A stretch of 64,000 nt of DNA from Berkiella sp964594635 (GTDB lineage: Bacteria > Pseudomonadota > Gammaproteobacteria > Berkiellales > Berkiellaceae): assembly GCA_964594635.1 (NCBI GenBank), contig CAZQMV010000011.1:1-64000 (forward strand), given 5' to 3'. Made by a program: the position numbers and the translations under genes. Under the pieces are notes generated by a model. That model searched no databases. It saw only the letters and a list, made by a program, of their open reading frames with translations, and had not been told where the DNA came from. Of the stretch, positions 35,077-43,885 are shown one piece after another (positions within the stretch are counted from its first letter, which is position 1; each line of letters opens with the position of its first letter).

Positions 35077-36230
35077 GAAAAATTCCTCATCAATTGATCC
35101 ATATCCTTATCACCTCGCCCTGATAAATTTACAATGATGATTTCGTCACAGGTAGCATTTTCTGCTATTTTGATTGCATGGGCTAATGCATGAGAGGATT
35201 CTAGCGCAGGTAAAATGCCTTCTTTTTTAGCTAATAAATGAAATGCTTGTAATGCATCGGCATCCGTACAGCCAACATACTGTGCTCTTTTACTCATCTG
35301 CAAATACGCATGCTCAGGGCCCACGCCGGGGTAATCAAGTCCAGCTGCAATAGAATGGGATTTAGCAATGTTGCCAGAGGCGGTTTGTAAAAAAACACTC
35401 TTTGTGCCATGGAAAATCCCTGGCTCACCTTTTTGTAAGGTGGCCCCATGCTGTTCGGTATGTAAACCGAAACCTGCCGCCTCTACACCGATTAATTCAA
35501 CGCTGTTATCTGGGATAAACGCGCTAAATAAGCCAATGGCATTAGAGCCACCGCCAACACAAGCAATCACTTTATCGGGAAGTCGACCTAATTTTTCAAG
35601 TATTTGGCTTCTGGCTTCTTCGCCAATGACACGTTGAAACTCACGCACCATCGTTGGAAAAGGATGAGGCCCTACCACACTGCCTAATAAATAATGCGTA
35701 TCGTGATAAGAACTTGCCCAGTCGCGCAAAGCTGCACTCACTGCATCTTTTAAGGTACCTTGCCCGTCGCTTACCGCTTGCACTTTTGCGCCAAATAGTT
35801 GCATGCGTTGTACATTGGCGCTTTGCCTTGCGACATCTTTGGCACCCATATAGATTTGGGTTTCAATGCCTAATAAAGCGCCCACCATCGCAGTGGCGAC
35901 GCCATGTTGGCCAGCACCGGTTTCTGCAATCAATCTTTTTTTATTCAATGTTTTGGCTAACAGCCCTTGTGCTAATACCTGATTGGTTTTGTGCGCACCA
36001 CCATGCACAAGATCCTCTCTTTTTAGAAAAATGCTTGCTTTCATCCCTTGTGTTAGGCGCTGGCATTCATATAGTGGAGTGGGTCTACCTGCATAGTCTT
36101 TTAAAAGCGTATCCAGTGTTTTGTTAAAAACGGGATCTTTTTGCAATGATAGAAAAGCATTTTCAAGCGACACTAAAGCAGGCACTAATATTTGCGGCAC
36201 GAAGGTGCCGCCGAATTCACCAAAGTACAT
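35073..36230 (-). CDS. trpB: Tryptophan synthase beta subunit
   Basis: This PLP enzyme (385 aa) joins indole and serine. The PLP Lys81 lies in GGAHKTNQ, the phosphate-binding loop is GGGSNA, and GAGQHG is present. The N-terminus (MYFGEFGG) is shorter than usual by about ten residues but begins at the first conserved position. GAGGA precedes the start, and the ATG overlaps the trpCF stop by one base. Confidence 0.97.
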   Translation of the reverse strand: MYFGEFGGTFVPQILVPALVSLENAFLSLQKDPVFNKTLDTLLKDYAGRPTPLYECQRLTQGMKASIFLKREDLVHGGAHKTNQVLAQGLLAKTLNKKRLIAETGAGQHGVATAMVGALLGIETQIYMGAKDVARQSANVQRMQLFGAKVQAVSDGQGTLKDAVSAALRDWASSYHDTHYLLGSVVGPHPFPTMVREFQRVIGEEARSQILEKLGRLPDKVIACVGGGSNAIGLFSAFIPDNSVELIGVEAAGFGLHTEQHGATLQKGEPGIFHGTKSVFLQTASGNIAKSHSIAAGLDYPGVGPEHAYLQMSKRAQYVGCTDADALQAFHLLAKKEGILPALESSHALAHAIKIAENATCDEIIIVNLSGRGDKDMDQLMRNFS

Positions 36231-37546
36231 TATGATTTTCCTCTTAACGTTTGGAAAAGGTGTTTGAGCTTTGATGGATCTTTAATGCCAGGTGATTGCT
36301 CCACACCTGAATTCACATCAAGTCCAAAAAGCCCTAACTGCTTTGCTTGCTTGACATTGCTGGGAGCAATACCACCCGCAAGAAAGCAATGCTGACGCAT
36401 CCCATAATGACGGACAGATTGCCAATCAAACGAAAGACCTGTACCCCCTTGGTTGTCTTGCATATTATCGATGATACATTTATCAATATGGATAGGAAGT
36501 GCCGTAGGTAAAGATCCTTGCCCATTGATGGCTAACCAGATCTGATATTGTGGCGGTAACGCTTGGCGCAAGGCTGCGATATATTGGGGTGTTTCACCGC
36601 CATGCAATTGAACGGCAAAAAGGTTGAGTGAAATAGCATAATAAACAAGCAAGTCGATAGCTTGTAAAGAGAAGACGCCAACATAGCGAAGCGGTGCGCC
36701 TGCGATAACGGCTTGTGCTTTTTCGAGTGTGATACAACGCTTTGAGTTTGGCGCAAAAATAAGTCCGCCATACATGGCACCTTGTTGATAGGCTGCCAAA
36801 CTGTCTTGTTGGCGGGTGAGGCCACAGACTTTAACAGATCCATAAACCAGCTCTCGCAGGGTAAGGGTAGGATTTTTACTCTTACTTAACGAGCTGCCAA
36901 TTAAAAAGCCACTCACGTAAGGTGCTAATCGAGTGATTTCTTGATGGGTACTTATCCCAGAAGCAGCAATGATAATAGTTTCTTTGGGAAAATGAAGCGA
37001 TAAATTGATCACGCGATCTTTATCTAGCGTAAACGTGTTTAAATCACGATGATTAATCACAATGGCTTTGGCTTTTAACTGGACAGCACGAAATAATTCA
37101 TTTTCAGTCACCACTTCAGTTAACACGCCCATATTGAATTGTGCGGCGAGATCGTGACACGCCTGGTAAGTATCATCGTCTAGCACAGATAACATCAATA
37201 ATACGCCATCGGCACCGTAGTGACGCGCTAAAATAATTTGATAAGGAGAAACAATAATATCTTTACATAATACCGGAACATTCACGTTATCACGCACTTG
37301 TTTTAAGTGATTCAAGCTACCATCAAAATACCGTTGATTGGTGAGTACTGAAATCACATTGGCAAAAGGTTCATAAGCTTTTGCCATGTCAATCACAGGG
37401 TATTCCTCACACAATGGACCTTCGCTAGGTGAGCGTCGTTTACATTCAAAAATAAAAGCTGGGTGATGTCGTAATGCGCCATAAAAATCACGGTCGCTGG
37501 GTTCTAATTTCTCTTGTAATGCGTGTTTTTTCATTTCATTTAGCAT
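36230..37546 (-). CDS. trpCF: Fused indole-3-glycerol-phosphate synthase / phosphoribosylanthranilate isomerase
   Basis: This bifunctional 438-aa enzyme carries out two successive steps between trpD and trpA/B. The N-terminal TrpC half shows FECKRRSPSEG, LCKDIIVSPYQ and INHRDLNTF; the C-terminal TrpF half begins near 241 with KVCGLTRQQD and ends with LAGGIAPSNV and GLDVNSGVEQSPG. The TrpC-TrpF fusion matches E. coli and other gammaproteobacteria. The N-terminus is slightly short. The start overlaps trpD by 11 bp and has GAGG 6 nt before it. Confidence 0.96.
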   Translation of the reverse strand: MLNEMKKHALQEKLEPSDRDFYGALRHHPAFIFECKRRSPSEGPLCEEYPVIDMAKAYEPFANVISVLTNQRYFDGSLNHLKQVRDNVNVPVLCKDIIVSPYQIILARHYGADGVLLMLSVLDDDTYQACHDLAAQFNMGVLTEVVTENELFRAVQLKAKAIVINHRDLNTFTLDKDRVINLSLHFPKETIIIAASGISTHQEITRLAPYVSGFLIGSSLSKSKNPTLTLRELVYGSVKVCGLTRQQDSLAAYQQGAMYGGLIFAPNSKRCITLEKAQAVIAGAPLRYVGVFSLQAIDLLVYYAISLNLFAVQLHGGETPQYIAALRQALPPQYQIWLAINGQGSLPTALPIHIDKCIIDNMQDNQGGTGLSFDWQSVRHYGMRQHCFLAGGIAPSNVKQAKQLGLFGLDVNSGVEQSPGIKDPSKLKHLFQTLRGKS

Positions 37547-38558
37547 GACTGGCCTCTATAACCTGTTGTAAGCATTGATAACCGATATCTGTTTTAAGCG
37601 CACATAATGTTTGTTTAACACCCTCATTAATGGAAGGGACTTTCTCTGTTAGCCATAATAAAACACCGGTATTGAGCGCGACTGCGCTTTGATAAGCGGG
37701 TGTTCCATTACCTTGTAAGAGATCTAAAAAGTGCTGACGGTTAAAGGTGAGATCTTGGCCTTTTAGAGATCCTAAAGGGAATGGGGTTAATCCCGCATCT
37801 TCAGGAGTGAGGGAGAAGGGATGGATTTCACCATCGACTAATAACGTACCCGTGGTTGGACCATGTAAAGCGATCTCATCAAGCCCTTGGCCATGCACTA
37901 TCAAAGCACGGCGTGTGTTTTGGTTTTGTAAGACTTTAGCAAAACGCTCGCAAAGCGAAGGGTGATACACACCGATAAGCAATGCATCGGGCAGCGTAGG
38001 ATTTAAAAGAGGACCAATCAGATTAAAAATCGTTCGGGTTTTTAAGCGACTGCGAACTGCTTTGATGGTTTGCATCGCTGGATGATATAAGGGGGCAAAT
38101 AAGAAGGTAAATCCAGTTTGAAGTAATGTTTGACGAGCTATTTGGGGTGTCATGGTGATGTTGATACCTACCCCTTCTAATAAATCGGCTGTACCACAAA
38201 GAGAAGAAACTGCTCGATTGCCATGTTTTGCAACAGTTAATCCTAAGGCTGCGGCCATGATGGCAGAAGGGGTTGAGATATTTAACGATTGCTGGTTATC
38301 TCCGCCTGTACCCACACAATCAACAATCGTGTGGGTGGCTTTAAGCGCTTCTAGTTCAGGAAAGGCGAGTGCATGTTGGCGCATGGCTGTGATGGCACCT
38401 AAGATTTCGGAAGTGGATTCGCCTTTAGATTTCAAAGCAATGAGTAGCGCCGACATTTCAACGTCACTTAATTCACCGCGTAAAATAGCTTGAAAATAAT
38501 CTGCCGATTCACTGAGTTGTAGAGAGCTTCCCTGACAGAGTTGTTCTAGTTTGTTCAT
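37536..38558 (-). CDS. trpD: Anthranilate phosphoribosyltransferase
   Basis: The 340-aa enzyme transfers phosphoribose to anthranilate. It shows the GTGGDN PRPP-binding motif, KHGNRAVSS, and FNLIGPLLNP. It is a stand-alone TrpD without a TrpG domain. The start is ATG 38558, 5 nt after GAGGA; a TTG at 38570 is in frame but less likely. It is the first structural gene after the attenuator; trpE and trpG are not upstream and must lie elsewhere if present. Confidence 0.95.
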   Translation of the reverse strand: MNKLEQLCQGSSLQLSESADYFQAILRGELSDVEMSALLIALKSKGESTSEILGAITAMRQHALAFPELEALKATHTIVDCVGTGGDNQQSLNISTPSAIMAAALGLTVAKHGNRAVSSLCGTADLLEGVGINITMTPQIARQTLLQTGFTFLFAPLYHPAMQTIKAVRSRLKTRTIFNLIGPLLNPTLPDALLIGVYHPSLCERFAKVLQNQNTRRALIVHGQGLDEIALHGPTTGTLLVDGEIHPFSLTPEDAGLTPFPLGSLKGQDLTFNRQHFLDLLQGNGTPAYQSAVALNTGVLLWLTEKVPSINEGVKQTLCALKTDIGYQCLQQVIEASHAK

Positions 38559-38582
38559 AGTGTTCCTCAAAAAAATGGCAAA

Positions 38583-38669
38583 AAAAAACCCACTGCAAGA
38601 GTGGGTTTTTTAAGAATTGGTTATTCTTTTACGCGCGAAGTGCGGCCCACCCGATTTGAGGGTGCCACC
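38583..38669 (-). promoter_or_regulatory. trp operon attenuator
   Basis: On the minus strand, region 1 (38660-38669) contains the tandem Trp codons and can pair with region 2 (around 38644-38652). Region 2 (GGGTGGG) can instead pair with region 3 (CCCACTC), giving an antiterminator of 7 bp with one G-U. Regions 3 and 4 form a terminator: CCCACT, loop CTTGC, AGTGGG, flanked by A6/T6 and running into T8 (38583-38611). It ends about 25 bp before trpD. Confidence 0.9.
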
Positions 38670-38709
38670 AAGAGGTAAGATTGAATAAATGGTTTAATTG
38701 CGTTTTCAT
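38629..38709 (-). CDS. trpL: trp leader peptide
   Basis: This 26-codon frame (ATG 38709, TAA at 38629-38631) encodes three Trp: a tandem pair Trp14-Trp15 and Trp21. Ribosome stalling at the pair would cover region 1 of the attenuator and free region 2 to form the antiterminator, as in E. coli. AGG lies 8 nt before the ATG. A TTGACC-N17-TTAGGT promoter-like pair upstream (38717-38745) would place the transcript start almost at the ATG, so the real promoter is uncertain. Confidence 0.88.
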   Translation of the reverse strand: MKTQLNHLFNLTSWWHPQIGWAALRA

Positions 38710-38890
38710 TATTAGAACCTAACAAAATATCTTAGCAAAGGTCAATAGCTTGTTATATCATCAGATAGACGGTAAAAAAGCGCAGATAGCCTATAGTTAA
38801 TATAGGTTAACGAATCATCTCTAATATTAGTCAATGAATTGACTAGTGTAAAATCATAAAAAATCGATGCGACAAGGGAATGAGGTACAT

Positions 38891-39508
38891 ATGGACGGTG
38901 TGAAGCAAGGGATCAAAGCTGCGATATTGTTGGCAGCACTGGTTGGCAGTTCAGCATTTGCTAAAGATCTGAGCGTTAAGCTCGATGTTTTAGAAAAGAT
39001 CCATGCTCAAGAAAAAAGCGGTGATGAATTGTATTTTACAGTGACAGAGTTCTCTGAAAATAAAACGCCGCGTCATTATAGAATACCTAGCTACCCAACT
39101 CACTGGATGTCAGATTACCTTAAAAATGTTAAAAACATTACCCTTTGGCAAAAAAGTTTTGCGACTTGTGAAAAAACCGATGTGCTTATTTCCTTAGTGG
39201 AAGCAGATCTGCCGCCTTGGAATGTGGATGATCTGTTAGGATCGGTTGAGTTCAAGGTAACTTGCGATCAAGGCCAGATGAAGACCCAATGGTCGATCCC
39301 AAACAAAGAAAACACCGCACAAATTATGAATCAAGAAGGGGCTTTTGCGTTTACGGGTGATCATTCTGAATACCATACGCTATTTAAAGTAGATGAATCA
39401 AAAATCACCATAAAGCAAACGATACCTGATGAAGATACTATCAAGTCACCATCTCGGTTTAGGCAGCCAGATATGGGTAAAGTGCCGTTGCTTGATAAAG
39501 GGCGCTAA
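38891..39508 (+). CDS. Exported protein of unknown function
   Basis: The product (205 aa) has a clear signal peptide (about 1-23, cleavage after AFA). The mature protein is a mixed-charge soluble domain with two Cys (FATCEKTD and VTCDQGQ) that could form a disulfide, and a basic C-terminal tail. No family recognised. ATG 38891 is preferred over ATG 38867 because GAGG lies 5 nt before it and it gives a compact signal peptide. It is divergent from the trp operon and convergent with the 1299-aa gene, meeting it end to end. Confidence 0.65.
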   Translation: MDGVKQGIKAAILLAALVGSSAFAKDLSVKLDVLEKIHAQEKSGDELYFTVTEFSENKTPRHYRIPSYPTHWMSDYLKNVKNITLWQKSFATCEKTDVLISLVEADLPPWNVDDLLGSVEFKVTCDQGQMKTQWSIPNKENTAQIMNQEGAFAFTGDHSEYHTLFKVDESKITIKQTIPDEDTIKSPSRFRQPDMGKVPLLDKGR

Positions 39509-42500
39509 TTAACTTTTAGGTGTGATCTTACTCTTTGGATCTTGTTTAGGCTGCTGCTCAGGTTCAATGTTAGTTTGTCTCTCAGGAATAGAAAACCGAA
39601 CACTTTTTCTGGCCTGATGAGAGTCGCTTTGAATCGACTCATTAGCTTGCTTCACAGCAAGCGCAATTTTGTTTGCAACATGATTCACAATATCCGTATA
39701 CCTTTGTTGTAATTCAGCTTTTCTCTGTGGATCTTTGTGATGTTGAATATGATTTTCAATTAATAATCTCGTTTTTACATTAAATGAGATTATTTTTCCC
39801 TTCCTTATTGCATACTCAGCATCTTCCAATGCTTGTATAGGATGATTGGCTTGAATCGTGGTGATATTTTTATCGATTTCAGATAGGTTCGCTTTTAATT
39901 GTGACTCTTTTTGACCACGCATACTCAGTTCTTTTTCAGACATATCAACATGAACATTCTCTTTCCTGATCTTGTTGCTTTTTATCTTGTCTGCTATCCA
40001 CTTGATTGCTTTAAAAGGCGCTTTGACAATGGTTTCAAGTAAAGCAGGCGCTGCAAAAACTGCCATCCCTAAGCCTCCAACAATATAGGCCCCGACTTTA
40101 AATCCCACATGATCTTTACTATTCGCAAATTTAATTAAATGTAATGCATTCCTAAATGTATTGCTTGGTGTTAGTAATCCTTTTAGAAGGACTAATGGAC
40201 TTGAAGCTAAAGAAATTGCCCCTGCTTTTATCCAAGCATTACTTTTTTGCCCTTTGCTACTATTGGGTGAAAGTGCAGTATGAACTTGTTTGCCAATGGC
40301 TTTTTCAATGGGGTTCCATCGTGCAATGCGTTTAAATAGACTGTCTTTGGGGCTGACATTAAGAGCTTTCATATAGTCTTCAGTATTATTCGCAATCGTT
40401 TGGGGCGTTGCAATGGCACCTAATGCTTTATTTCTAAATTGTGATTTTAAGTGTTCTCCTTTAGCGCCAGCTTCTAATACTTTGCCAACAGTAACAGAAC
40501 AATTATTCACATTTAAATTAAATGGTACACCCTCAGTGACAATACTTTGCATCTGGGCTAACATGGCTTCTGCGCTCATTCCCCATGGTTCTCCATTTTC
40601 AAGAGAATCACTATCTAATCTTAATCTGTACTCAATCTCGGGAGGGAGCCCCATGGTGAGGAAAGATTCATGTTCTTGTGCACTAAAACAATCTCTCGTA
40701 GGTAAAATAGAGAGCATATTTGCATAGCGATCTTTTAGCTGTTTGGCAAGATGTTCTTGAATGTCCTTAAGGACTTCAATATTTGCCATAAGAGGATCAG
40801 GAACAGGACTTCCAAAAAAGTGCTCACGCCAATTAACCACATCTGTTACTAACTGATAGGCGTTATCTAAATTTTTCGCAAGTTCATCATCAATTTCAAA
40901 TGGTACCAGATCTTCTTTAACTTTATCCTCTAATATGTCAGTAAGCGCGACGTGAACATGTTGTATTGTTATATAATCTTTGGTTGATTTATTAAATTGA
41001 CGATACTTCACTAGGGCAGGATCCATTTCCAAATTGTTGATTTCTTGATTTAATTCTCTTATTTTTTCATTTTGTTTAACAATTTGAGCTTGTAATTCAT
41101 TGATCTTTTTTTGGTTATCTGCCTTATTTGCTGTCTTGGGTATATTTCCATTTATCTCAATTTCAAGCTGATAATTGTTTGTTGTTTCAATTAAATGAAG
41201 TATTTCCTGTTTGGTAATGAAATTTTTATCTGGATCAGAAACATAAGATCTCCAAGATTGTCCTGAATATCTTTGTGCATGTTCTAAATATTCTTTTACA
41301 TCATCATCAATTTTTAGTTTGCCCTTGGTTTTTAGGTATCGTGGATTAAGTGGGTTTGTAAATTGTTCGAAATATCGTAAAGCCTCTACTTTTTTAATGT
41401 GGTTATACAAAATATCATCAATTTTGTTAAGTTCCTCTTTTGATACTAGAGGTACTTCTCTATCTTCTTCAATTTCAACTAAGGTTTTCCAATCGATTCC
41501 GGTGAGCTCAGTGAATTCATCTAGTCTTTTTTTGAGTTTACCTTCAATATCCACAGTATAATGATCTTTTTTAAGATATTGATCACTTTTTTTCTTAAAA
41601 TAGGTGTCAATAAAGAAATCACTTAATTTGATAAAAGGCATGAGGGGATCAGTTGCTTTTTCAATTTTTGACTTATGATCAATGGTTGCTTTCATTAATT
41701 TCTTTAATTCATGGCGTGTTATTTGTGAGGTGTCGGCAACAAATTTTTCCCAGTCCTTATTTGCATACCTGTTAGCAAATTTTAAGTGCGCCATGATCTT
41801 GTCATCTATTTTAAGAACATCATCTCGTTTTAAATGCTGTGGATTGTCAGGATTTAAATATTGTTCAAAAAATGAAAGCGCCTCGATCTTCTTTAAATGA
41901 TTAAATAGAATGTCATCTATTTTATCAATTTCTGCTTTAGATATTCTAGGTACTTCCCGGTCTTCTTCAATTCTTACAATAGTTTGCCAATCAATGCCAG
42001 TTTTGGCTGTGAATTCATCAAGTTTTTCTTTCATTGTCTCTGTAATATTTACACAATCATTCCTTTCTTTTAAATATTGATCACTATCGTCGAGTAAATA
42101 AGTATCAAAGAAGAAATCATGCAACCCCACTATATCTGTTAATCCCTGTTCTGCTGCAAGTTGAGCCTTTAATATTTTTTTTTCACTTGTAAACTTGGCT
42201 TTGTCACTGTTTAGCATTTTTAGTCTGTAGCCAACGTCTTTTGCCTCTGGGGGCAAATTAACATAATCAAGTTGCGTTAGTTCATCATTCATTTTAACTA
42301 TCGCTTCCTTGTGAGATTTTCTTAATTCTCTTGCTCTTTCTAACAATTGATTATATTGCCCAGCAGAGAGGATATGATTTTTATCAAACTCAAATTCTGC
42401 TCGCCAACTAGGTATGAAGCGATCAAACACAATCATTTCTGTTTCAGTAGGTTTTAATAACTTTTTTTCATCAAGTTCAATTTTTACTGAGCTATCACTT

Positions 42501-43408
42501 TTAATCCGTGCTATTGATTTCTTAATGTTATCAATTTTGCTATCAATTTCTGCTTTTACTTTCTTTCTTTGGCCTTTTGCTTTAGTCTTGTCATTTAGCG
42601 TTTCCCAATCAGGATAAAGTTCATTTAATCTAACCTTCTCTTTATCAGACAAATCTAATGTTGCATCATTATCAAACGAAGATCGTAAGGCCATCAACAA
42701 AGTGATATCCTTTTGCTTTTCTGAGAGCATCACTTCTTTATTCTCAATACCAGCCTTACGTTTTTTTATTTCATCCAATGCGCTTTGTTTTCCTTCGATT
42801 TTATTAATGCCAACCTTAAGTGATTGGGCAACGCTTGTAAGCATCTGCTCTTGTGCTTTGATATTGAGGTATTTTCTTTGATCGGACGTTAAAGCAAGAT
42901 CACGTGAGTGTTCAACATTCAAAGCGCTATACGTCATTTTTGTACGTGCTATTTTGCCTGCGTGAACACGTTCTTCAACCTCGATAAATTCTCTGAATCT
43001 GGGATCCCATTCGCGATGCACTCCTATTCGCTCATCATAACCATCAGAATTGATGCTTGGGTTTAAAAAAAACGCGCCTGAACCTGGCCACCAGGAAAAG
43101 GTGATGGTGTAGACTTCTTCTTCATGTGCTGGGGGGGCGTCATGATCAGGTACCCAATTACCATTTTCATCTTGTTTAGCTTTTGGGATTTTGACAATTT
43201 GCTTTTCAACGGGAATAGGAGGGTGAGAACAATACTTCTTTATCATTTCAGTATTTTCGGGAGTGACAGGAATAGTTAAAGACATGGCGACATGACCACA
43301 ATTTCCGCCAAAAAGCTCAGATTCAAGGTGATGTCCTAAGCCTTGATGTCCCCCAGGTCGAGCTCCCCAGACTGCCACTCTGACACCACAGACGGTTGAT
43401 TTTGCCAT
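39509..43408 (-). CDS. 1299-aa protein, possible split permuted papain-like hydrolase; candidate effector
   Basis: The N-terminus has GGNCGHVAMSL (His39) followed by strand-like WPGSGAFFL. Far downstream is FNLNVNNCSVTVGKVLEAGA with Cys970. A His before the Cys, and an N-N-C-S helix, are the pattern of permuted NlpC/P60 (YiiX/LRAT-like) papain folds; here they are split by about 900 residues of charged helical sequence. Within the insert a ~165-residue unit is duplicated (about 422-585 and 589-755). A hydrophobic segment (about 1080-1150) precedes a basic helical tail. No signal peptide. Enzyme assignment is tentative; the effector role is inferred from layout. Confidence 0.6.
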   Translation of the reverse strand: MAKSTVCGVRVAVWGARPGGHQGLGHHLESELFGGNCGHVAMSLTIPVTPENTEMIKKYCSHPPIPVEKQIVKIPKAKQDENGNWVPDHDAPPAHEEEVYTITFSWWPGSGAFFLNPSINSDGYDERIGVHREWDPRFREFIEVEERVHAGKIARTKMTYSALNVEHSRDLALTSDQRKYLNIKAQEQMLTSVAQSLKVGINKIEGKQSALDEIKKRKAGIENKEVMLSEKQKDITLLMALRSSFDNDATLDLSDKEKVRLNELYPDWETLNDKTKAKGQRKKVKAEIDSKIDNIKKSIARIKSDSSVKIELDEKKLLKPTETEMIVFDRFIPSWRAEFEFDKNHILSAGQYNQLLERARELRKSHKEAIVKMNDELTQLDYVNLPPEAKDVGYRLKMLNSDKAKFTSEKKILKAQLAAEQGLTDIVGLHDFFFDTYLLDDSDQYLKERNDCVNITETMKEKLDEFTAKTGIDWQTIVRIEEDREVPRISKAEIDKIDDILFNHLKKIEALSFFEQYLNPDNPQHLKRDDVLKIDDKIMAHLKFANRYANKDWEKFVADTSQITRHELKKLMKATIDHKSKIEKATDPLMPFIKLSDFFIDTYFKKKSDQYLKKDHYTVDIEGKLKKRLDEFTELTGIDWKTLVEIEEDREVPLVSKEELNKIDDILYNHIKKVEALRYFEQFTNPLNPRYLKTKGKLKIDDDVKEYLEHAQRYSGQSWRSYVSDPDKNFITKQEILHLIETTNNYQLEIEINGNIPKTANKADNQKKINELQAQIVKQNEKIRELNQEINNLEMDPALVKYRQFNKSTKDYITIQHVHVALTDILEDKVKEDLVPFEIDDELAKNLDNAYQLVTDVVNWREHFFGSPVPDPLMANIEVLKDIQEHLAKQLKDRYANMLSILPTRDCFSAQEHESFLTMGLPPEIEYRLRLDSDSLENGEPWGMSAEAMLAQMQSIVTEGVPFNLNVNNCSVTVGKVLEAGAKGEHLKSQFRNKALGAIATPQTIANNTEDYMKALNVSPKDSLFKRIARWNPIEKAIGKQVHTALSPNSSKGQKSNAWIKAGAISLASSPLVLLKGLLTPSNTFRNALHLIKFANSKDHVGFKVGAYIVGGLGMAVFAAPALLETIVKAPFKAIKWIADKIKSNKIRKENVHVDMSEKELSMRGQKESQLKANLSEIDKNITTIQANHPIQALEDAEYAIRKGKIISFNVKTRLLIENHIQHHKDPQRKAELQQRYTDIVNHVANKIALAVKQANESIQSDSHQARKSVRFSIPERQTNIEPEQQPKQDPKSKITPKS
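41150..42142 (-). repeat. Tandem intragenic duplication of about 490 bp
   Basis: Two coding units in the 1299-aa gene (about 41660-42142 and 41150-41641) share the order DFF(F/I)DTY, SDQYLK, LDEFT, TGIDW, EEDREVP, KIDDIL, FEQ, NP and LKIDD. The protein similarity is obvious, but the DNA has diverged, so the duplication is not recent. Confidence 0.85.
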
Positions 43409-43885
43409 TTGTGTTCTCTACATAAGCCATTATTGTTGTTATTAATGGTGTGACTTAGGTAGGTGCTTTTAAGTTCAAAGCTAGAGGAATTGCACTCATT
43501 TTCCAGGTTGGATGTCAGTAAATTCTCAGCAAAATTTGAGATTATCAGCGAAAGATTAAAGCATAAATGACGAAAGGATCTACAAAGAGAAGACCAAGAA
43601 GGTTATGCTAGCTAAGGCTTGGCGAACAAGTTATAGATTCAGTTTGGAGGTCACACTTCAACAGACGCTTCGCTTCTTGAAGTGTATTGGGTATAGATCA
43701 CAAGCGGTATAGGTCACCAGTGCGTTTGTCCTGTATATTTAAGTGACTAAATTGGTAAAAGAGACAGTTGTAAGCATGTCTATTTTGTAATAACTTACAG
43801 TATTAACCCCTTGTTTTACCGATAAAATTTGCCATTTCAATGAATGGACCTACACTTAAGCAAATGCTTTGAGGGGGTCTTTGTT
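43409..43885. other. Intergenic region between divergent genes, no gene seen
   Basis: This 477-bp AT-rich gap holds one inverted repeat (ACACTTCAA at 43653-43661 with TTGAAGTGT at 43677-43685, 15-nt loop) and a short imperfect direct repeat (TATAGATCAC / TATAGGTCAC near 43691-43720). No open frame longer than about 15 codons with a ribosome site was found. Promoters for both flanking genes should be here, but I cannot assign them. Confidence 0.5.
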
